Positions 13,992 through 17,147 of a stretch of DNA of 17,147 nucleotides are shown here, piece after piece. The first letter of the stretch is position 1; every line of letters begins with the position of its first letter. Location: assembly GCA_030638665.1 (NCBI GenBank), contig DAOWEF010000012.1, positions 1-17,147 on the forward strand. The letters are read 5' to 3'. The position numbers and the translations under genes are program-made. The stretch comes from Dehalococcoidia bacterium (lineage in GTDB: Bacteria; Chloroflexota; Dehalococcoidia; E44-bin15). A model generated the notes under the pieces. That model saw only the letters and a list, made by a program, of their open reading frames with translations, had not been told where the DNA came from and searched no databases.

Positions 13992-15814
13992 AGCTTAAGC
14001 ACTTCCACGAAGGCCTCCGGGGGGACCTCCACTCTGCCCACCATCTTCATGCGCTTCTTACCCGCTGATTGTTTCTCCAGGAGCTTGCGCTTTCTGGTGA
14101 CATCGCCCCCGTAGCACTTGGCGATCACGTCCTTGCGGTAGGCCTTTATATTCTCCCTGACGATGACCTTCTGCCCGATGGCCGCCTGAATGGCGACCTC
14201 GAAATTCTGCCTGGGGATTAGCTTGCGCAATTTATGTACCAGTTCCCTCCCCTGCCGGTAGGCCCGCTCTTGCGGTACGATGAATGAAAAGGCATCGACA
14301 GGCTGGTTGTTCACCAATATCTCCAGCTTGACCAGCTTCGCTGGCAGATAGGCGGCGAATATATAGTCCATGGAGGCGTAGCCCTGAGTACGCGACTTAA
14401 GCTGGTCATAGAAATCGACGATGATCTCAGCCAGGGGGACATCGTACTGGAGCAGCACTCGGTGAGCAGCGACTGCGTTCTGAGGCTGCGACACCTCCTT
14501 CACGAAATACTCCATTCCCCGATAATCGCCTCGCCGTTCTTTCAATAGTTCCATCACGCTGCCGATATGCCTGACAGGGGTAATGATGCTAACGGACATC
14601 CATGGCTCCCGCAGCTCCGCGATCTCCCCGCTGGGGGGCATCTTTGAGGGGTTAGATACCGTGATCTCAATGCCATCGTCTTTGGTGACCTGGTATTCGA
14701 CGCTGGGGGCAGTGGCCAGCAGATCGAGCCCATACTCGCGCCTGAGCCGCTCACAAACGATTTCCATATGAAGGGTGCCCAGAAAGCCGCAACGGAAGCC
14801 GAAGCCCAGTGCTGCGCTGGTCTCTGGCTCGAAGGACAGGGCGGCATCGTTAAGACTGAGCTTCTCCAGCCCCTCACGAAGGTCATTGTAATCGTCACCC
14901 ACCAGAGGGTAGATGCCGGCAAAGACCATGGGCTTGGCGGGGCGATAGCCGGGAAGTGGCTCCACGGCACCCCTCTCCTCCAGGGTAATGGTGTCGCCCA
15001 CCCGACACTCCCCAACGCTCTTAAGCCCGGTAGCAATGTAGCCAACCTCACCTGAGATGAGGCGCGCCACCGGGGTTAGCCCAGGCTTAAACACGCCAAT
15101 CTCCAGTGACTCAATGGGTCTCCCCGTCGACATCAGCCGGAGTTGCCTCCCTTTAGAGACTACCCCATCGACCACCCGCAGATAGGCGATCACCCCTTTA
15201 TAGGGATCGTACTTCGAGTCGAAGATAAGCGCGCGCAGTGGGCCCTCAGACTTCCCTTTAGGGGGAGGGATCCTCTGGATGATGGCCTCCAGGACCTCCT
15301 TAGTCCCCATCCCCTCCTTGGCTGAGGCAAAGATGACCTCGCTACTTAGGAAGCCGATGATACTCTCCAGCTCCTTGGCCACCTTCTCAGGCTCTGCATT
15401 GGGCAGATCGATCTTGTTGACCACAGGGATCAGGGTCAGGTTATTTTCTTGGGCGATATAGACATTGGCCAGGGTTTGTGCTTGGATCCCCTGAGCGGCA
15501 TCGACTACCAATAGCGCCCCTTCACAGGCGGTCAGGCTGCGGGAGACCTCATAGGTGAAGTCGACATGCCCCGGGGTATCGATAAGGTTGAGCTGATACT
15601 CAACGCCATCGTAGGTTATATAGCTCATCCTCACCGCCTGAGCCTTGATGGTGATCCCCCGCTCCCGCTCCAGCTCCATCTGGTCGAGGAACTGCTCTCG
15701 CATCTCCCGCTCGCTGATGGTGCCGGTGAGTTCAAGGAGACGGTCGGCCAGCGTGGACTTGCCGTGGTCGATGTGGGCGATGATGCAGAAGTTCCTGATG
15801 TGGCGCTGCTCCAT
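13988..15814 (-). CDS. lepA: Elongation factor 4 (LepA), back-translocating ribosomal GTPase
   Basis: Translational GTPase that acts on the ribosome; reported roles are back-translocation and ribosome assembly. The 608 residues cover the full family length. G motifs: AHIDHGKST (G1, residues 13-21), [12 protein letters not shown] (G2), DTPGHVDF (G3), NKIDLP (G4) and SAKEGMG (G5). The LepA-specific parts follow: the EF-G-like domain with [36 protein letters not shown], and the unique C-terminal domain with [24 protein letters not shown]. All catalytic elements look intact, including the His of DTPGH. ATG 15814 with AGGA 7 bases upstream. The gene is monocistronic as far as seen. Its TAG stop overlaps the galU stop. 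Confidence 0.98.
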   Translation of the reverse strand: MEQRHIRNFCIIAHIDHGKSTLADRLLELTGTISEREMREQFLDQMELERERGITIKAQAVRMSYITYDGVEYQLNLIDTPGHVDFTYEVSRSLTACEGALLVVDAAQGIQAQTLANVYIAQENNLTLIPVVNKIDLPNAEPEKVAKELESIIGFLSSEVIFASAKEGMGTKEVLEAIIQRIPPPKGKSEGPLRALIFDSKYDPYKGVIAYLRVVDGVVSKGRQLRLMSTGRPIESLEIGVFKPGLTPVARLISGEVGYIATGLKSVGECRVGDTITLEERGAVEPLPGYRPAKPMVFAGIYPLVGDDYNDLREGLEKLSLNDAALSFEPETSAALGFGFRCGFLGTLHMEIVCERLRREYGLDLLATAPSVEYQVTKDDGIEITVSNPSKMPPSGEIAELREPWMSVSIITPVRHIGSVMELLKERRGDYRGMEYFVKEVSQPQNAVAAHRVLLQYDVPLAEIIVDFYDQLKSRTQGYASMDYIFAAYLPAKLVKLEILVNNQPVDAFSFIVPQERAYRQGRELVHKLRKLIPRQNFEVAIQAAIGQKVIVRENIKAYRKDVIAKCYGGDVTRKRKLLEKQSAGKKRMKMVGRVEVPPEAFVEVLKL

Positions 15815-15896
15815 AGCAGCATCCTAGCATACAGCAAGGCTAATCTCAAGCTCTTCAATTACTCTAACCATACGGTTGCAATTATGAAATCGGGCC

Positions 15897-15911
15897 GGTT
15901 TTGCCAAAACC
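15897..15911. promoter_or_regulatory. Perfect dyad upstream of lepA
   Basis: GGTTTTG-C-CAAAACC is a perfect 7-1-7 inverted repeat about 85 bp upstream of the lepA ATG. A one-base loop makes it more like a protein site than an RNA hairpin. An operator role is a guess. No convincing lepA promoter was found beside it. Confidence 0.25.
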
Positions 15912-15945
15912 TCAAATTCCGCTAAGCATAAGGCTGTGAAGGATG

Positions 15946-15984
15946 AAAAAAGAAGCCTTCCAGCACCCGTGCCGGAAAGCTTCT
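15946..15984 (-). terminator. Intrinsic terminator of the four-helix membrane protein gene
   Basis: A 16-bp arm with two mismatches at 15951-15966 pairs with 15969-15984 around a two-base loop (stem sequence AGAAGC-TTCC-GCAC). On the minus strand a T-run at 15951-15946 follows. It lies 33 bases after the stop of the gene at 16017. On the plus strand the hairpin is followed by TTTATAAAA, a weak tract with no gene to serve. Confidence 0.8.
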
Positions 15985-16016
15985 TTATAAAAAAGCGCAG
16001 CGCTTGCTCTATCTGG

Positions 16017-16415
16017 TTACTTCTTGGCTCCTAAAATTCCTGCAAGAGAGCCAAAGACGATGAGAAACGCTCCCGTCGCTGAGAGTGCCATCTTGGATGG
16101 CGTTAAGAATATGGCTTGTATTGAGCCCTCGGCGGGTTCAACCCAGCCCATAATCGAGTTGAGCAGAATCCACAGCGCTGCCAGAAAGGCGATGCTAGCA
16201 AGTCTCATCTTAGTACCCTTACCCTTTGCCGTAAGCCAGGCGCCAGCAAACCCTACGCTGAGGAGCGCTGGCCAGAGATGGGCATGGAACGTGGGGCTGA
16301 TGGAGGTGAAAACTATCATGAGCATACCGACGAACGCCAAGATGGCAAAGACCAACCCCATTATATTTACCACTATCTTCTTCATGGTATCTGGACCAAT
16401 CATTGATTCTACCAT
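16017..16415 (-). CDS. Small four-helix membrane protein, function unknown
   Basis: A 132-residue hydrophobic protein I cannot assign to a family. Predicted membrane helices: about 13-37 (VVNIMGLVFAILAFVGMLMI), 47-63 (LWPALLSVGFAGAWLTA), 71-91 (RLASIAFLAALWILLNSIMG) and 110-128 (ALSATGAFLIVFGSLAGIL). The loop between helices 2 and 3 is basic (KGKGTKMR) and the one between 3 and 4 contains WVEPAEGS, so the basic loop and probably both termini face the cytosol. ATG 16415 has GGAGG 7 bases upstream, an excellent site that makes the gene credible. A terminator follows closely. It lies 88 bases downstream of tRNA-Leu on the same strand, with a perfect dyad between them. Confidence 0.82.
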   Translation of the reverse strand: MVESMIGPDTMKKIVVNIMGLVFAILAFVGMLMIVFTSISPTFHAHLWPALLSVGFAGAWLTAKGKGTKMRLASIAFLAALWILLNSIMGWVEPAEGSIQAIFLTPSKMALSATGAFLIVFGSLAGILGAKK

Positions 16416-16459
16416 ACTTATCCCTCCCTGTTAGATTTACCAGAGGCAATAACCGGAGC

Positions 16460-16474
16460 CAGGTCACTGACCTG
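16460..16474. promoter_or_regulatory. Perfect dyad upstream of the small membrane protein gene
   Basis: CAGGTCA-C-TGACCTG is a perfect 7-1-7 inverted repeat 45-59 bp upstream of the ATG at 16415. It would overlap the -35 region of any promoter with a -10 near TAAATC. Candidate operator only. It could alternatively be a processing or termination element for tRNA-Leu, but no T-run follows on that strand. Confidence 0.3.
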
Positions 16475-16503
16475 AGACCTTTTTGGCATGAGGCCCCCTT
16501 TCG

Positions 16504-16585
16504 TGGGGAAGAGGAGATTCGAACTCCTACGCCCGAAGGCACATGATCCTAAGTCATGCTCGTCTACCAGTTCCGACACTTCCCC
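16504..16585 (-). tRNA. tRNA-Leu, anticodon UAG
   Basis: Minus strand: acceptor GGGGAAG pairs perfectly with CTTCCCC, discriminator A. The anticodon arm is CATGA-CTTAGGA-TCATG, giving anticodon TAG (reads CUA and probably other CUN codons). A long variable arm (TGCCTTCGGGCG) is as expected for leucine. The T arm is AGGAG-TTCGAAT-CTCCT. The bases after the discriminator are CGA, so CCA is not encoded. Length 82 nt. Confidence 0.95.
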
Positions 16586-16665
16586 CTTTGTCGAACTCCC
16601 GCCCCCTCCGCCCCTCATTAATATCGAAGTAAAAATAAGACCAGCTTCTATTTATGCCAACTTAG

Positions 16666-16685
16666 CTCCTCAGCTAACTGAGGAG
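16666..16685. repeat. Perfect 8-bp hairpin between the two tRNA genes
   Basis: CTCCTCAG-CTAA-CTGAGGAG forms an eight-pair stem with a four-base loop, about 75 bases after the tRNA-Lys 3' end. It lacks a following T-run on both strands. It could end the tRNA-Lys transcript or mark an RNA-processing site; neither can be shown. Confidence 0.35.
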
Positions 16686-16759
16686 AGCGGCTTGGTGTGT
16701 TTCTCCATGTCTACAAGCACCTTGATATGGCTTCGCGTGAGCCCCGAACTCTATAGTAG

Positions 16760-16831
16760 TGAGCCGCACAGGATTCGAACCTGTAACCCACTGATTAAGA
16801 GTCAGTTGCTCTACCGTTGAGCTAGCGGCCC
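16760..16831 (-). tRNA. tRNA-Lys, anticodon CUU
   Basis: Minus strand: acceptor GGGCCGC pairs with GCGGCTC (one G-U pair), discriminator A. The D arm is GCTCAACGGTAGAGC. The anticodon arm is ACTGA-CTCTTAA-TCAGT, giving anticodon CTT (reads AAG). The T arm is ACAGG-TTCGAAT-CCTGT. The bases after the discriminator are CTA, so CCA is not encoded. Length 72 nt. Confidence 0.95.
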
Positions 16832-16843
16832 AAAAATTAAGAT

Positions 16844-16881
16844 ACCATAGCATAGCGAGGCATCAATGTCAAGCTTGTCAA
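16844..16881 (-). promoter_or_regulatory. tRNA-Lys promoter with a doubled -35 box
   Basis: On the minus strand TTGACA (16872-16867), a 17-base spacer and TATGGT (16849-16844) sit just upstream of the tRNA, predicting a start about 5-6 bases before its first base. A second perfect TTGACA lies at 16881-16876, 9 bases further up. Confidence 0.7.
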
Positions 16882-16900
16882 CGCAACCCAATCTTTCTAT

Positions 16901-17089
16901 CTATGGCGACTGGGAGGCGAGGGCCCCAGAAACAGCCCAGTTCTCCTTTGCCACATCGTCAAAGATTACGATGGTGGACTCCGGGGTGGTATGGGCAATG
17001 GTGACCATCGCCTCGGTGATAACCCTGGCCAGCTCCGCCTTTTGCGCCTGAGTCCTCCCCGGCCACATCTCTACCCTCACTATGGGCAT
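16901..17089 (-). CDS. 4-oxalocrotonate tautomerase family protein
   Basis: A 62-residue protein that becomes active when the initiator Met is removed to expose Pro1; the sequence starts M-PIVRVEMWPGRTQAQKAE. Counting from Pro1, Arg11 is present, while Arg39 of the Pseudomonas enzyme is Ile and Phe50 is Trp within KENWAVSG, as in the YwhB-like branch. The family forms hexamers and tautomerises small keto acids; the natural substrate of such genomic members is usually unknown. ATG 17089 has AGGGGGTGA 5 bases upstream and gives the essential N-terminal proline, so the longer frame starting at 17107 is not used. The gene ends 20 bases before the tRNA-Lys promoter. Confidence 0.9.
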   Translation of the reverse strand: MPIVRVEMWPGRTQAQKAELARVITEAMVTIAHTTPESTIVIFDDVAKENWAVSGALASQSP

Positions 17090-17147
17090 AGTCATCACCC
17101 CCTTCACTTCTTGCTAACAAGTCTTTAGCATGGTATATTATTTTTGA

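Noticed and set aside
15993-16005. AAGCGC-A-GCGCTT as a second terminator after the small membrane protein gene
   Set aside because: A one-base loop cannot form an RNA hairpin with all pairs. The larger hairpin at 15951-15984 with its T-run explains termination.
16418-16618. 66-codon open frame over tRNA-Leu
   Set aside because: It is the tRNA gene read as protein; the tRNA fold is unambiguous.
17115-17131. GCTAA-7-TTAGC inverted repeat upstream of the tautomerase gene
   Set aside because: Five-base arms are expected by chance in AT-rich DNA; the window ends before any promoter can be judged.
1-17147. CRISPR arrays, transposases, phage genes, toxin-antitoxin or defence modules
   Set aside because: None seen on either strand; every substantial frame is a housekeeping or unassigned small gene, or a shadow of one.

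Overview
The window reads as a stretch of bacterial chromosome packed with housekeeping genes. Moderately high GC, frequent TTG and GTG starts, Shine-Dalgarno sites of the GGAGG type, a large (Alu-domain) SRP RNA, tRNAs without encoded CCA and the gene neighbourhood suggest an uncultured member of the Chloroflexota, perhaps class Dehalococcoidia. That placement is inferred from general resemblance and was not computed. No phage, plasmid, insertion sequence, CRISPR array or defence island is visible.

Layout. (1) 1-3604, minus strand: a compact operon of a crotonase-family gene, prs (PRPP synthase), a DUF2007 gene and secA, which runs off the left edge. It starts from an extended -10 promoter beside operator-like dyads. 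(2) 3605-4040: 435 bp without a gene, holding strong tandem hairpins and what look like degenerate dispersed-repeat units. (3) 4041-6369: rnc (minus) and cca (plus) diverge from overlapping promoters. cca is followed by a small eight-cysteine protein. (4) 6366-12627, minus strand: rsmA, ispE, two tandem copies of a VTT-domain membrane protein, and a DnaQ-DinG exonuclease/helicase fusion. (5) 12752-13026, minus: the SRP RNA gene with a strong promoter, divergent from galU (plus, 13113-13991). (6) 13988-15814, minus: lepA. (7) 15815-17147, minus: a four-helix membrane protein with an intrinsic terminator, tRNA-Leu(UAG), tRNA-Lys(CUU) and a tautomerase-family protein.

How the genes fit together. 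Several products act in RNA maturation and translation: RNase III, CCA-adding enzyme, RsmA, LepA/EF4 and two tRNAs that need post-transcriptional CCA. SecA and SRP RNA serve protein export and membrane insertion. Prs, IspE and GalU supply PRPP, isoprenoid precursors and UDP-glucose.

I found no clearly new multigene system. The best observations are: (a) a tandem duplication whose unit was a VTT gene plus the 3' tail of ispE, leaving a readable ispE relic that still carries the ribosome site and start of the second copy; (b) apparently leaderless promoters for cca and galU; (c) three housekeeping-type enzymes with replaced active-site residues (crotonase, RNase III, RsmA); (d) two separate convergent gene pairs that share a CTAA stop overlap.
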